Source of the DNA: Balneolaceae bacterium
GTDB lineage: Bacteria > Bacteroidota > Rhodothermia > Balneolales > Balneolaceae
Direction: 5' to 3'
Assembly (NCBI GenBank): GCA_007131725.1
Contig: SLPZ01000232.1
Location: forward strand, 1-41,247
Length of the DNA: 41,247 nucleotides
The notes under the pieces are model-generated. The model made no database searches and was not told where the DNA came from. It saw only the letters and a list, made by a program, of their open reading frames with translations. Of this stretch, positions 9,535 to 19,416 are shown piece after piece. Position 1 is the first letter of the stretch. Each line of letters opens with the position of its first letter. The translations under genes and the position numbers were made by a program.

Positions 9535-11724
9535 ATGAATAAAATCAGTTCAACCACCCGGGAATTCTTACTCTTTATTTTAATTATTTCATTTATTTCA
9601 ATAAGCACCGGCATCGCAGAAAAATCTTTTGCCCGGCAGCATGACCCCGATGCTTTCCAGGAATGGTACAACAATAAATATTCCATGTTTATCCACTGGG
9701 GTATTTATTCCGAGCTTGGCGGAGTGTGGAACGGAGAACGGGTAACCAGGGGATACTCTGAACAGATACAGTCTCACGGAGGCATCCACTCGGATCTTTA
9801 TGCCCACGTTGCCGAACGCTTCAACCCGGAACTCTGGAATCCTGATGAAATTATGCAGCTTGCAAAAAATGCCGGTATGCGCTCTGTGGTCATTACCGCA
9901 AAACATCACGACGGGTTTGCCCTGTTCGATTCTCAATACACCGATTTCAATATCGTAAAAGCCACGCCATATGGCAGGGATGTGATCAAAGAACTGGCCG
10001 AAGCCGCAGAACGGCATGGCCTCAATTTCGGCCTCTATTTTTCTTTGATTGACTGGCACTATCCACCCGCATATCCGATTTCCAGCCATAATGCTGATCC
10101 CATTCCTGACGAACATCATCAGTATAACATGAATCAGGTTCGTGAGCTGCTGACGAATTACGGCCCTATCTCCGAACTTTGGTTTGATATGGGATCTCTA
10201 ACTGCTGAGCAGAGCCGCGAATTACGTGATCTTGTACATACACTTCAGCCCGAATGCATGGTTAGCGGACGCCTTGGGAATGATATGGGAGATTTTACCG
10301 TGATGGGCGATAACCAGTATCCCGATTATATACTCGACACACCGTGGCAAACCCCCGCCTCCATGTTCGATGAAACCTGGGGATACCGTAGCTGGCAGGA
10401 ACGCGGCAGTGTTCAGGAGAAAGTGGATGAAAAACTGGAAAGCCTGATTCGTGTTGTCGCCGGTGGCGGAAATTATCTGCTCAACATCGGCCCAAGGGGC
10501 GATGGTTCAGTTGTAGAATTTGAACGGGATGTACTGCTCGAAATTGGTCAATGGCTCCAAATAAATGGAGAGGCCATCTACAATACAAGGCCAATTGGGC
10601 TTGAACAATCTCCGGGTTGGGGAGAAGTAACATCAACGGATGATAAACTCTATCTGCACATTCTGGAACCGCCTGCAGACGGCCTGCTGCCATTAAACGG
10701 AATTTTCGGTACAATCATAAACAGCTACTTTCTTGATGAACCGGATGAAGAGCTGGTTTTCAGCCAAACAGATTCAGGCATTCAGGTTCAATTGACAGAT
10801 AACGGTTTGAATAAATTTCGTGTGGTTGTGCTTGAATTTGAGGATTCTTTCCAGGTTGTTCCTGAGAAGACCTTATCACTTTATTCAGGTGAAAAACAGG
10901 TGATGCTCGACAGGCAAAACAGTCGTAAACATCACAGTTTTTCCGGTGTGGACTATTACAGCAGTTTCCGCAGCACGGTGAAAGAATCCTGGCTCATCGA
11001 ACCTGAGGAATCCGCTGTTTACGATTCTTTCATCTATTACAGTGACGGTGAAAAATCGGAGACGATTGAATTGAACACAACAAACGGATCAAAAGAAATT
11101 TTACTGGAGGGCGGTGAATTGATTGATCTCGGTGCACAGCAATCACAAATAGAATTTGGCCCTGCTTACCTGAACGGCCCGCACTCTATGATGCTGGATG
11201 CCATACCGGATCAAGTTTTTGATATCGATCCGGAGCAACACTGGCCAATTGATTCCGGAAATCAATGGGAGCCGCTAAATTCCTCAACTGTTGATGTTAC
11301 AGATTTACCGGTACGAAGAAATCACAACTGGTTTGCCTGGCAGGAAATCGAATCAGAAACAGAACAGGAAGTGTTGATTGAGTTTGAAAGAACGGACGGA
11401 ATACAGGTCTTTCTAAACGGCAAAGAATTGTACATACACAATAATCCGGAACGAAAAGAAACGATGGGAGATCTCGTTCTGCTGCCGCTTCGTGAAGGAA
11501 AAAATGAATTGCTTGTTAAATTTTATAACCGGTTCGGGAACAGGTTACAATTCTCTATAAATCATGAAGTTCCCCAGAGGCTTTACAAACTGCCGCTCCA
11601 ATCCTTTGAGTTCACAGGCGGAGACATTCATGAAATCAGCCTGGCAAAATCTGACCCGGTTTCAATTCACTCCAACATGGCTTTGCCCAATGTTCGGTTG
11701 GTATTACAGCCATCTCAGCCGTAA
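9535..11724 (+). CDS. Secreted alpha-L-fucosidase, GH29
   Basis: Removes terminal alpha-L-fucose from glycans by a retaining mechanism. From the ATG at 9535 the product has 729 residues and begins with a clean signal peptide; an in-frame ATG at 9466 would add 23 residues ahead of it and seems less likely. Numbering from 9466: the barrel starts with FIHWGIYSE (75-83), KHHDGFALFDS (146-156) is the fucose-binding His pair, and the nucleophile is Asp241 in ELWFDMGS. NYLLNIGPRGDG marks the end of the barrel. Residues 380-460 form a beta domain, and a long C-terminal extension contains a carbohydrate-binding-like beta sandwich (VFLNGKEL, REGKNELLVKFYNRFG), making it longer than a basic GH29. It sits inside the glycan enzyme run. 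Confidence 0.93.
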   Translation: MNKISSTTREFLLFILIISFISISTGIAEKSFARQHDPDAFQEWYNNKYSMFIHWGIYSELGGVWNGERVTRGYSEQIQSHGGIHSDLYAHVAERFNPELWNPDEIMQLAKNAGMRSVVITAKHHDGFALFDSQYTDFNIVKATPYGRDVIKELAEAAERHGLNFGLYFSLIDWHYPPAYPISSHNADPIPDEHHQYNMNQVRELLTNYGPISELWFDMGSLTAEQSRELRDLVHTLQPECMVSGRLGNDMGDFTVMGDNQYPDYILDTPWQTPASMFDETWGYRSWQERGSVQEKVDEKLESLIRVVAGGGNYLLNIGPRGDGSVVEFERDVLLEIGQWLQINGEAIYNTRPIGLEQSPGWGEVTSTDDKLYLHILEPPADGLLPLNGIFGTIINSYFLDEPDEELVFSQTDSGIQVQLTDNGLNKFRVVVLEFEDSFQVVPEKTLSLYSGEKQVMLDRQNSRKHHSFSGVDYYSSFRSTVKESWLIEPEESAVYDSFIYYSDGEKSETIELNTTNGSKEILLEGGELIDLGAQQSQIEFGPAYLNGPHSMMLDAIPDQVFDIDPEQHWPIDSGNQWEPLNSSTVDVTDLPVRRNHNWFAWQEIESETEQEVLIEFERTDGIQVFLNGKELYIHNNPERKETMGDLVLLPLREGKNELLVKFYNRFGNRLQFSINHEVPQRLYKLPLQSFEFTGGDIHEISLAKSDPVSIHSNMALPNVRLVLQPSQP

Positions 11725-11895
11725 ACACAGTAAATGAAATTGCAGCAACTTTAAAACTTTCAACTATTTCATTCAGGATTACAATCTATAAAACGAAAAA
11801 TGGATTTTTATATCCATTCATCAAGAAATAACGTTGCTATGCTATTTTCATATTAATAAGAAGACTACAAAAAATTAATCTAACTGTAATCCATC

Positions 11896-14061
11896 ATGAA
11901 AATTTTTCTGACCGTCCTTTATGTACTGCTCATTTTGATTGGCTTGACCATTGCCGGGCTGCTGATCTGGTATCACGTAAAATATCAGCCGCCGCCCCCG
12001 CTGCCTGATGACGTTGAATACACTTTTGGCGCCACATCGGCATCAGAAGAGCCGGACATTCCCTTTGCACTGATTCCCGTTCCGCAGCAGATGGAGTTTT
12101 CGGAAGAATCTTTTATCGTACCGGAAGCCATTCATTTTCAATCACCGGATGATCAGCGAGAACTCATTGAAAAACTAATTGAGCAGCAGCTTGAGTTTCC
12201 GGTTAGCCGATCCGGGCCTGTTTCATTCCAATTCAGTCCCGATGACGATTTGAAGCCGCAGGGCTACAGTCTGGAAATCCGATCTCAGGCAGTAAATATC
12301 CGGTACGCAGACGAAGCCGGGCTTTTTTACTCACTGGTTACGCTCAAACAGTTGTTGCAGCAGTCTGATGGCAGCCTTCCCGGCCTGACTGTCACCGATT
12401 GGCCCGACCTGCCTGTTCGTGGCGCCATGCTCGACATCAGCCGCGATAAAATTCCCACGATGGAAACTCTCTATGAAATCGTGGATTTCCTGGCCGGGCT
12501 CAAATACAACCACCTTCAGCTCTATGTTGAGGGGTTTTCTTTAGATTATCCCTCTTTCAGGCACGTTTGGGATGAATCTGAAACGCCGATTAACGGCGAA
12601 GAAATTCAGGCTCTCGACCGGTATGCAAAAGAGCGTTTCATCGACCTGGTTCCCAACCAGAACTCGCTGGGCCATATGAACGCATGGCTGGAAACGGAGG
12701 AGTTCGCCGACCTGGCCGAATGTCCCGACGGATTCAAACTGCTGGGGCTGATCGATTATAAATCCACGCTCGATGTATCTGATCCGCGCAGCATGGAGCT
12801 TGTAAAACAGATGACGGACGACATGCTGCCCAATTTCAGCTCCGAATATTTTAACGCTAACCTCGACGAGCCTTTTGAACTTGGCCAATGCAAAAACAGA
12901 GAACTCGCTGAGGAAAAAGGTGCAGGGCAGCTCTACATCAACTTTGTGAAGGAGCTGGAAGATTTTGTTGCCGAAAATCATGAAAGGCAAATGATGATGT
13001 GGGGTGATATCGTCACCAAGCACCCGGAAATCATTCCACAAATACCGGATGAAGTGATACTGCTTGAATGGGGATACGAGGATGTGCATCCGTTTAAAGA
13101 TCAAACCCGAAAATATCGAGAGGCCGGGCTGGACTTTATGGTTTGCCCTGGAACCAGCAGCTGGACAACCATCACAGGCCGAACCGATAACATGAAGCAA
13201 AACATTAGCAACGCTGTGCATAGTGCCATTCAAAATGATGCACGGGGAATGCTGCTGACCGACTGGGGTGATATGGGACACTGGCAATACTGGCCGGTCA
13301 GTATTGCACCCTTTGTGTACGGCTCCGCTCTAAGCTGGAATGTGGAAAGCGAAGACAGGCTTCCGTTTGCTGCCTTTTTGAACCGGATGGCTTTTCAGGA
13401 CTCTTCCGGAGTTATGGGAGATTTGGTTTTAGACATGGGGCGATACAATCAGTTTGAAGAGTACAAGATGGTGAACATGACCACAACCATGCAAACCTTC
13501 ATGTTCGGCATTATGGACAAGGTGATGATAGAAGCCGTGCAGAACAAACTGCAGGATGGACTTTTTGAGCTGATTCACTACGATGATGAAATAGTCGAAG
13601 AAATAAAGCAGCGGTTCGAAAATGCCGGCCCTTATGATTACCGATCGATTATTGAATACACCTCCATTTTGGAAGAACGGCTCGATGAAACCCAAATGGA
13701 GAGAACAGATGCCGCCCTGATTCTGGATGAATACAGAAATGCCGTCCGCATGATACACCTGGGGGCGCTGACCAAAAAATATATCCAGTACAAACGTGAG
13801 CATAGTGCCACAGATAACATTGAATTGCTGCAACAGCTCAAACAGCTAAACGAAACGGTGATTGAAGAACACCAGCGGCTCTGGCTTACAAGAAACCGAA
13901 GCGGCGGCCTGGATCGCAGCCTGCAAATGCTGAAAAATTTGGATGATCAGATTAACCGTGAATTAACCCTGATGAACAGAAATACAGTATCAAGATTTTT
14001 AATCTTACAGGGAGAAAAACTCGTTGCCGCAGCAGCTTCTGTTTATTTAAAATTTCAATAG
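11896..14061 (+). CDS. Membrane-anchored GH20 beta-N-acetylhexosaminidase-like enzyme
   Basis: A 721-residue protein with one N-terminal membrane helix (residues 5-26) and then a proline-rich linker. Residues 55-170 are the GH20b-type N-terminal domain (GYSLEI, AGLFYSLVTLKQLL), followed by the catalytic barrel: RGAMLDISRDK (175-185), the HLQLYVEGF strand, GHMNAWLE, and the acid pair Asp324-Glu325 in ANLDEPFELG. In GH20 the Asp holds the substrate N-acetyl group and the Glu is acid/base. W-rich motifs (MMMWGDI, DWGDMGHWQYWP) line the pocket. The last 200 residues are helical. It probably removes GlcNAc or GalNAc at the outer face of the inner membrane or in the periplasm. It lies 171 bases after the fucosidase, probably the same transcription unit. 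Confidence 0.88.
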   Translation: MKIFLTVLYVLLILIGLTIAGLLIWYHVKYQPPPPLPDDVEYTFGATSASEEPDIPFALIPVPQQMEFSEESFIVPEAIHFQSPDDQRELIEKLIEQQLEFPVSRSGPVSFQFSPDDDLKPQGYSLEIRSQAVNIRYADEAGLFYSLVTLKQLLQQSDGSLPGLTVTDWPDLPVRGAMLDISRDKIPTMETLYEIVDFLAGLKYNHLQLYVEGFSLDYPSFRHVWDESETPINGEEIQALDRYAKERFIDLVPNQNSLGHMNAWLETEEFADLAECPDGFKLLGLIDYKSTLDVSDPRSMELVKQMTDDMLPNFSSEYFNANLDEPFELGQCKNRELAEEKGAGQLYINFVKELEDFVAENHERQMMMWGDIVTKHPEIIPQIPDEVILLEWGYEDVHPFKDQTRKYREAGLDFMVCPGTSSWTTITGRTDNMKQNISNAVHSAIQNDARGMLLTDWGDMGHWQYWPVSIAPFVYGSALSWNVESEDRLPFAAFLNRMAFQDSSGVMGDLVLDMGRYNQFEEYKMVNMTTTMQTFMFGIMDKVMIEAVQNKLQDGLFELIHYDDEIVEEIKQRFENAGPYDYRSIIEYTSILEERLDETQMERTDAALILDEYRNAVRMIHLGALTKKYIQYKREHSATDNIELLQQLKQLNETVIEEHQRLWLTRNRSGGLDRSLQMLKNLDDQINRELTLMNRNTVSRFLILQGEKLVAAAASVYLKFQ

Positions 14062-14092
14062 ATTATTATTTCTAATTGTCTTTCTGAGCGCA

Positions 14093-14225
14093 GTCCCGAC
14101 GCATTTATGTCGGGACGAAGTCGAAGAATCTCCTTGTTATAGGCTCATAAAAAGCCACAGTCAACGGTAAAATTAACAATATACATCGGACCTAAAGTCA
14201 CAAGCGGGGACGCTTGCGCCATTTT
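14093..14225. repeat. Two short dispersed palindromes after the GH20 gene
   Basis: The first, gtcccgac (14093-14100) with gtcgggac (14109-14116), sits within the phrase 'ctgagcgcag...gaagtcgaagaatctcc', a REP-like wording common in Bacteroidota genomes. The second (14197-14225) is a copy of repeat family A seen at 5474-5559. The rest of the 322-base gap (14062-14383) holds no gene. Confidence 0.55.
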
Positions 14226-14383
14226 ACAGTCAGGTTAGATTTTTGAATTCATTAAGATTATTTAAATCACTCTGCAAATTCACAGAAATCCATTATTTTT
14301 TTGTATATATCATTGATGCCTGTGAAATCGGCTTCAGAAAAATTTTCAACGGTTGTACCTGAAAAACTGCGTGCTTATTCATC

Positions 14384-14950
14384 ATGCAAAAAAAGACGGA
14401 TTTTATTTTTAAATACCCTCCAAACCTGCAGGAACTTGATCTTGCAACCATGGTGAGTATGTACCGCGACAGGGGTGAACCGCGCCGGGCAGCACCGGGT
14501 AAATATCTGGCCTGCTCCATTTCACACAAACTGCTGAAGCACGCCAAATGGTGGTTTGGGCTTTATTACAGCCAGGCAGCGTGGGACAACCTGCTCACGA
14601 AATCTTCGGAAGGATACCCTGTCACCGAAGCGGAAATGAACCTGCTTGGCCTGGTTTACACCTACAATGATGAACCACTGCACAGGGAGTTTGTGGAAAA
14701 AAATATCCAGGTGATACCAAAACTGGGCTACCTGATTGTGAATGATGTGCGGCAATTCGGCTTTATCCGCGAAGATGAGCACGGTTATTTGACCATTACC
14801 CCTGCAGGCGAGCGTGCGCTTCAGGGCGTTTGCCGCAGGCTCTACGGCAAGAGGTTTCAGCCCGAAATGCTGGATATTTACGAGTATGATCCCGCCTTCC
14901 TAAAACAGAAAATTTCCGGTGCCGACAACGATCAGGCCTCGCTTTTTTAA
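14384..14950 (+). CDS. Hypothetical protein with a winged-helix-like C-terminal half
   Basis: A 188-residue soluble protein without signal peptide or membrane segment. The N-terminal part has SMYRDRGEPRRAAPGKYLA and a Trp/Tyr-rich helix (HAKWWFGLYYSQAAWDNLL). The C-terminal part, LGYLIVNDVRQFGFIREDEHGYLTITPAGERALQGV, has the helix-helix-strand-strand rhythm of a winged helix, with the 'LTITPAGERAL' ending typical of wing regions. A DNA-binding or protein-contact role is possible but not shown. It is 99 bases upstream of argS on the same strand. I do not recognise the family. Confidence 0.68.
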   Translation: MQKKTDFIFKYPPNLQELDLATMVSMYRDRGEPRRAAPGKYLACSISHKLLKHAKWWFGLYYSQAAWDNLLTKSSEGYPVTEAEMNLLGLVYTYNDEPLHREFVEKNIQVIPKLGYLIVNDVRQFGFIREDEHGYLTITPAGERALQGVCRRLYGKRFQPEMLDIYEYDPAFLKQKISGADNDQASLF

Positions 14951-15049
14951 AATCATATCAGGGCAGATTACGGATTCTGAAAACTGTATATTTACCCAAT
15001 CAAAAATTCAACCCGTTAACTCAACTCAAAACCCCAGCTTTCGCTTTTT

Positions 15050-16684
15050 ATGGAGCAATATCTACAGGAATCTATCAGGCAGGCACTACTAAAAATCGGC
15101 CTGAACGAAGACCAAATCCCCGGCATTCAGATCGAAAAACCGAGAGACCCCTCCCACGGTGATGCCGCCACCAACGTGGCCATGCAGCTTGCCAAACCCC
15201 TCCGCAACAATCCCCGGAAAATTGCCGAGCAGCTTGTTGATGAATTAGATCTCGATCCGGAAAGAATCAAATCCACAGAAATAGCAGGCCCCGGCTTTAT
15301 CAACTTCCGGTTTGCCGGAGATTATATTTACAACGAACTGGCGCAAATTATTGAAAAGGGTACAGAGTTTGGGAAAAGCGATGGTAGCATCGGCATCAAA
15401 GCACTGGTTGAGTTTGTCAGTGCAAATCCCACCGGACCGCTGACTGTAGGCCACGGGCGAAATGCCGTGCTGGGTGATACCGTAGCCCGCCTGCTGGAAT
15501 GGACGGGGGCTGATGTGCAGCGCGAATATTATTTCAACAATGCGGGACGGCAGATGCGCCTGCTCGGGCAAAGCGTCCAGTGCCGCTATCTGCAGGAACT
15601 GGGCAAAGATGCTGAGTTTCCGGAAGACGGTTACGAGGGGGAATACATCACCGACATCGCTAAAGATCTGGTTCAGAAATTTGGCGATTCGCTGGCGGAT
15701 GAACCGGATGAAAAACGGTTCAAAGAAAAAGCAGAAGCCGCCATTTTTGAGGATATCCAGCAGACACTGAAACGGCTGAACATTGAAATGGATTCCTTTT
15801 TCAACGAACAGACGCTTTATGACAATGGGGCCATAGATGAGACGATAAAATCCTTTCGTGAAAAGGAGATGGCTTATGATGAAGACGGAGCAGTCTGGTT
15901 CAAGACCACGAAGTTTGGAAAAGACCAGGATACGGTTCTGGTGAAGAGTACCGGCGAGCCGACCTACCGCCTGCCCGATATTGCCTATCACGCCAATAAA
16001 CTGGATCGCGGATTTAACCTCTGCCTGGATATTTTTGGTGCCGATCACATCGACACTTATCCCGATGTTAAGAATGGTATTGAGGTGCTGGGCTACGACT
16101 CTGAAAAGGTTGAAGTTCTGGTCTACCAGTTTGTTACTCTTGTGAAAGACGGCAAGCCGTACAAAATGAGTACGCGAAAAGCCAACTTTGTCACACTCGA
16201 TGAACTGATGGATGATGTGGGAGAAGATGTAACCCGCTTTTTCTTTTTGATGCGATCCCCAAACACACATCTTGAGTTTGATGTAGCCCGGGCGAAAGAA
16301 GCCGGTGAAAAAAACCCCGTTTTTTACTTGCAGTATGCTCATGCGCGTATTCAATCCATTTTACGAAAGGCAGGCTCAATGGGCGATTTTGCCGGACAGC
16401 CCGATCTTTCCGTACTGACCCATCAATCAGAAATATCACTCATCAAAAAACTGCTCAATTTCCCCGATGCGGTTGCACTTGCGGCAGGCCATCGCGAACC
16501 GCACAGGCTCATTACATACCTGAATGAACTGGCATCCGGTTTCACCTCATTCTATCACGACTGCCGGATTATCGGTGAACCCGAAAATCTGATGCATGCA
16601 CGGATGGTACTGGCCAAGGCCACTGCCCGTGTGCTGGCCAATGGCCTCACCATCCTGGGAATTTCGGCCCCGGACAGGATGTAA
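15050..16684 (+). CDS. argS: Arginyl-tRNA synthetase
   Basis: Class I aminoacyl-tRNA synthetase that charges tRNA-Arg. The 544-residue length is normal for bacterial ArgS. The N-terminal additional (Add-1) domain contains HGDAATNVAM and GPGFINF. The HIGH-type motif is VGHGRNA (133-139) preceded by EFVSANPTGPLTVGHG wording that is diagnostic of ArgS. The KMSKS-like loop is KMSTR (372-376), followed by the DALR anticodon domain (YLQYAHARIQSI onward) and the canonical C-terminal end VLANGLTILGISAPDRM. Single-copy housekeeping gene, apparently monocistronic. Confidence 0.97.
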   Translation: MEQYLQESIRQALLKIGLNEDQIPGIQIEKPRDPSHGDAATNVAMQLAKPLRNNPRKIAEQLVDELDLDPERIKSTEIAGPGFINFRFAGDYIYNELAQIIEKGTEFGKSDGSIGIKALVEFVSANPTGPLTVGHGRNAVLGDTVARLLEWTGADVQREYYFNNAGRQMRLLGQSVQCRYLQELGKDAEFPEDGYEGEYITDIAKDLVQKFGDSLADEPDEKRFKEKAEAAIFEDIQQTLKRLNIEMDSFFNEQTLYDNGAIDETIKSFREKEMAYDEDGAVWFKTTKFGKDQDTVLVKSTGEPTYRLPDIAYHANKLDRGFNLCLDIFGADHIDTYPDVKNGIEVLGYDSEKVEVLVYQFVTLVKDGKPYKMSTRKANFVTLDELMDDVGEDVTRFFFLMRSPNTHLEFDVARAKEAGEKNPVFYLQYAHARIQSILRKAGSMGDFAGQPDLSVLTHQSEISLIKKLLNFPDAVALAAGHREPHRLITYLNELASGFTSFYHDCRIIGEPENLMHARMVLAKATARVLANGLTILGISAPDRM

Positions 16685-16713
16685 ATTTTAATCAGTTTTG
16701 ATGTTCCCCGGTT

Positions 16714-16739
16714 GACCGTTCAAAGCGGTCTGACGGGTA
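16714..16739. repeat. Short dispersed palindrome (family B), copy 1
   Basis: The stretch gaccg-ttcaaag-cggtc then tgacgggta forms a small hairpin and matches 23105-23130, where the same hairpin (gaccgctttgagcggtc) is followed by agacgggta. Both lie between genes. The remaining 246-base gap before the TPR gene shows nothing else. Confidence 0.55.
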
Positions 16740-16951
16740 TTTCTAACATTAGAACTTGTACCTGATTAAGTGTGGCTGTCTGATGGGTATTCTCACGAAC
16801 GAATTCGATCAGGCTGAAATTTGGCCTCAAAAGAAGTCCGTTTTTTCTAAAAAATTGGCAGGTTAAAACAGTTTTAACTGATCATTCTTATAATTAGCTT
16901 CATAAAGCATCGTTCCATAGTAATAACATCATGACATTACACCCCCATTTG

Positions 16952-18646
16952 ATGAAAACTTTATCACACATTTCGATAATTCTCGGCATTTTTCTTCTTG
17001 TTCCGTTTACAACGGCCGCCCAGGATTCCGGCCTGACTGATCCTGACAGGACGCGGGCAATGGAATATTTTATTGAAGGCATCACCCACTTCGAAAACGA
17101 GGAGTACGAACTTGCTTTGGATAAACTGACAGCCGCTCATCTGATTCTTTCTGATGAACCGGGAATCAATTACGCACTATCTGATGTGTACCTTGCCACC
17201 GGCGATTTAACCAATGCCGCCTACTACGGGCAGATTGCCGCCGATCTTGATCCCGAAAATAAATGGTATCACATAAAGCTGGCCGAGATCTACCGTCAGT
17301 CCGGCCGCAACGAGATGGCAGTGGAGGCATTACAAACTGTACTGAAGCATCACCCGCGGGATGTTGATGTGCTCTATTCCCTGGCTGAAAATTACATCGA
17401 GTTTGGCCAGCTGGAAAAATCGAATGAAGTGCTCGACAAAATTCTGGAGTATCGCGGCAGCACGTTCGAAATACACCTTCAAAAATTTCAAAACTACAAC
17501 GCCCTCAATCAAAACGAAAAAGCTCTTGCCGAACTGGAGAAAATGCGGGAGCTGAACCCGGGAAATATTACTACCCTGCACACCATCAGCCAGTATTACC
17601 TGGAGCTGGGTGATATGGAAGCGGCCGAAGAAGTTTTGATGGATGCCCGCAAAAGAAATCCCGGAGAGCCGAAAACATTGCTGCTGCTGGCTGAAATTTT
17701 TATCAACAACAACCAATGGGAAAAAATGGGAGATGCATTCGTTGAAATGATTGAAGATCCGCTGATCAATCCATCACAAAAAATGGAGCTGGTGCGATTT
17801 GTGTACATGCAACAACAGAGTATGCCAGGCGAAGCTGTACTTGAACAGCAAACCGAAAAATTAATACACGCCATCAGTGAAAATGAACCCGAATTTGGCC
17901 CGGCACAGCTGATTGCAGCCGACTACTATCTGCAGCAAAACAATCTTGAACAGGCACTCATCACGCTTGAGCGGGCAACGGAAGCTATTCCGGATGAAGC
18001 GGATGCATGGAGTCAGAGGCTTCAGGTACTGTTTTCGCTTGACCGGTATGAAGAGGTGATTGAACTTTCAGAAGATGCGCACGATGCAGCACCTGATAAC
18101 GCTTTTGTGATGTTTTTTACTGGCGCTTCCTATATGCTGACTGACCGTTATGAAGAAGCCGCTGAATGGCTTGAAGAGGCAACCATGGCACCCTCCCGAA
18201 GAAATTTCAGATCCATTATTTTCGGTACACTGGGCGATGTAAAATACCAGCTTGATAACTGGGATGATGCCGTGGAAGCTTACGAAATGGCTCTCCGGCT
18301 CGACGCCAACAATCACACCGCACTCAATAATTACGCATATTATCTCTCTCTGCGTGAAGAGAGGCTGGATGAAGCTCTCGAAATGTCTGAGCGCGCTGTG
18401 GGCATGGAGCCCGAAAACGCCGCCTATCTGGACACCCTCGGCTGGGTATATTTCAAAATGGGGGATTACGATAAAGCCCTGGAGTACATCCAAAAATCTG
18501 TGGATACCGGGGATGCAAGCGCCGAAGTCTATGAGCATCTCGGCGATGTTTTCGAAGCCCTGGACGATATGGAAAATGCCCGAACCTGGTGGCAAAAAGC
18601 CTTTGAGAAAGATCCTGAACGAACCTATCTGCAAGACCGGATATAA
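16952..18646 (+). CDS. Secreted TPR-repeat protein
   Basis: From the ATG at 16952 it has 564 residues and starts with a signal peptide (MKTLSHISIILGIFLLVPF, cleavage after TTAA); an ATG at 16931 would add seven residues. Nearly all the rest is tetratricopeptide repeats, with A-L-x-x-Y/A-x-x-L spacing every 34 residues. The clearest units are AMEYFIEGITHFENEEYELA, the DVDVLYSLAENYIEFGQ unit, and the C-terminal TALNNYAYYLSLREERLDEA / AAYLDTLGWVYFKMGDYDKA pair. TPRs are protein docking scaffolds. The stop overlaps the start of the DUF4292 gene (TAATG), and that gene overlaps the EnvC-like gene, so the three form one operon. A periplasmic or outer-membrane assembly role is likely by context. Confidence 0.9.
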   Translation: MKTLSHISIILGIFLLVPFTTAAQDSGLTDPDRTRAMEYFIEGITHFENEEYELALDKLTAAHLILSDEPGINYALSDVYLATGDLTNAAYYGQIAADLDPENKWYHIKLAEIYRQSGRNEMAVEALQTVLKHHPRDVDVLYSLAENYIEFGQLEKSNEVLDKILEYRGSTFEIHLQKFQNYNALNQNEKALAELEKMRELNPGNITTLHTISQYYLELGDMEAAEEVLMDARKRNPGEPKTLLLLAEIFINNNQWEKMGDAFVEMIEDPLINPSQKMELVRFVYMQQQSMPGEAVLEQQTEKLIHAISENEPEFGPAQLIAADYYLQQNNLEQALITLERATEAIPDEADAWSQRLQVLFSLDRYEEVIELSEDAHDAAPDNAFVMFFTGASYMLTDRYEEAAEWLEEATMAPSRRNFRSIIFGTLGDVKYQLDNWDDAVEAYEMALRLDANNHTALNNYAYYLSLREERLDEALEMSERAVGMEPENAAYLDTLGWVYFKMGDYDKALEYIQKSVDTGDASAEVYEHLGDVFEALDDMENARTWWQKAFEKDPERTYLQDRI

Positions 18647-19416
18647 TGATCAGCCTTCAAAACATACGAAAACTCTTTGCCGCTATGCTGCTGTTATTTT
18701 TAGTTGCAGCATGCAGCACAACAGAAGAGTTGACCGCTGATAAGGAGATGGAGCGTTCGGCAATTTCGGCTGAAGAACTGCTGTATTCTGTGCCGGACTA
18801 CCGGGATGACCTGCTGACTCTGAGCGGCAGAGGCCGTGCCATTGTGAGCGAACCGGGAAACAGCGAACGTGTTACACTACAGTTTCAGTCAAACCGTAAC
18901 GAAAGCCTGTTTCAGGTAAGAACAAGCGTTGGGGTTGAAGGCGGCCAGATTTATGTCGATTCAGACTCGCTGCTGATCTATAATCGTGTTGACAGAATCG
19001 CTGAAAAGGCGCCGCTTCACCAGGGGAAATTAAGCAGTGTGGGCTCCATCGCATCGGTAAATATGATTGATCTTTTTAACTTCACTTTTGATGCGGATGA
19101 AGTAGTGGAAATTTACGAGACCAGCGGTACGTATGTGGCAGTTTTACACAACCAGGCTATGGTAACCATTTCAAAAAACACCGGGCTCATACAAGAGGTT
19201 GTACATGCAAGCGCAAATTTTCAAGCGCCTTTTAGCCGTATTGAATATGAAGGGTACGCAGAAATTGAAAACTTCAAACTGCCCAGAAGAATTACGGTGA
19301 TCAGCAGTGATGGACAGTCCCGTGCAACTTTATTGGTTCAAAATCTTGATATCAACGTAACACTTCCGGAACTTGGGATTGATCTTCCGGATGATATCCC
19401 TGTTTACCGTTTATGA
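18646..19416 (+). CDS. DUF4292-type lipoprotein (LolA/LolB-like fold)
   Basis: A 256-residue lipoprotein with lipobox VAAC (Cys23). The mature part is rich in beta strands (LSGRGRAIVSEP, VTLQFQSNRNESLFQVRTS, GQIYVDSDSLLIYNR, SRIEYEGYAEIENFKLPRRITV) in the order seen in DUF4292, a Bacteroidota family whose fold resembles the LolA/LolB lipoprotein carriers: a half-barrel around a hydrophobic pocket. It starts inside the stop of the TPR gene and ends with a 4-base overlap (ATGA) with the EnvC-like gene. This tight coupling suggests an outer-membrane or cell-wall assembly task. The family call is by pattern, not by alignment. Confidence 0.82.
   Translation: MISLQNIRKLFAAMLLLFLVAACSTTEELTADKEMERSAISAEELLYSVPDYRDDLLTLSGRGRAIVSEPGNSERVTLQFQSNRNESLFQVRTSVGVEGGQIYVDSDSLLIYNRVDRIAEKAPLHQGKLSSVGSIASVNMIDLFNFTFDADEVVEIYETSGTYVAVLHNQAMVTISKNTGLIQEVVHASANFQAPFSRIEYEGYAEIENFKLPRRITVISSDGQSRATLLVQNLDINVTLPELGIDLPDDIPVYRL

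Noticed and set aside
15245-16354. 369-residue minus-strand ORF
   Set aside because: Antisense shadow of argS, whose identity is certain.
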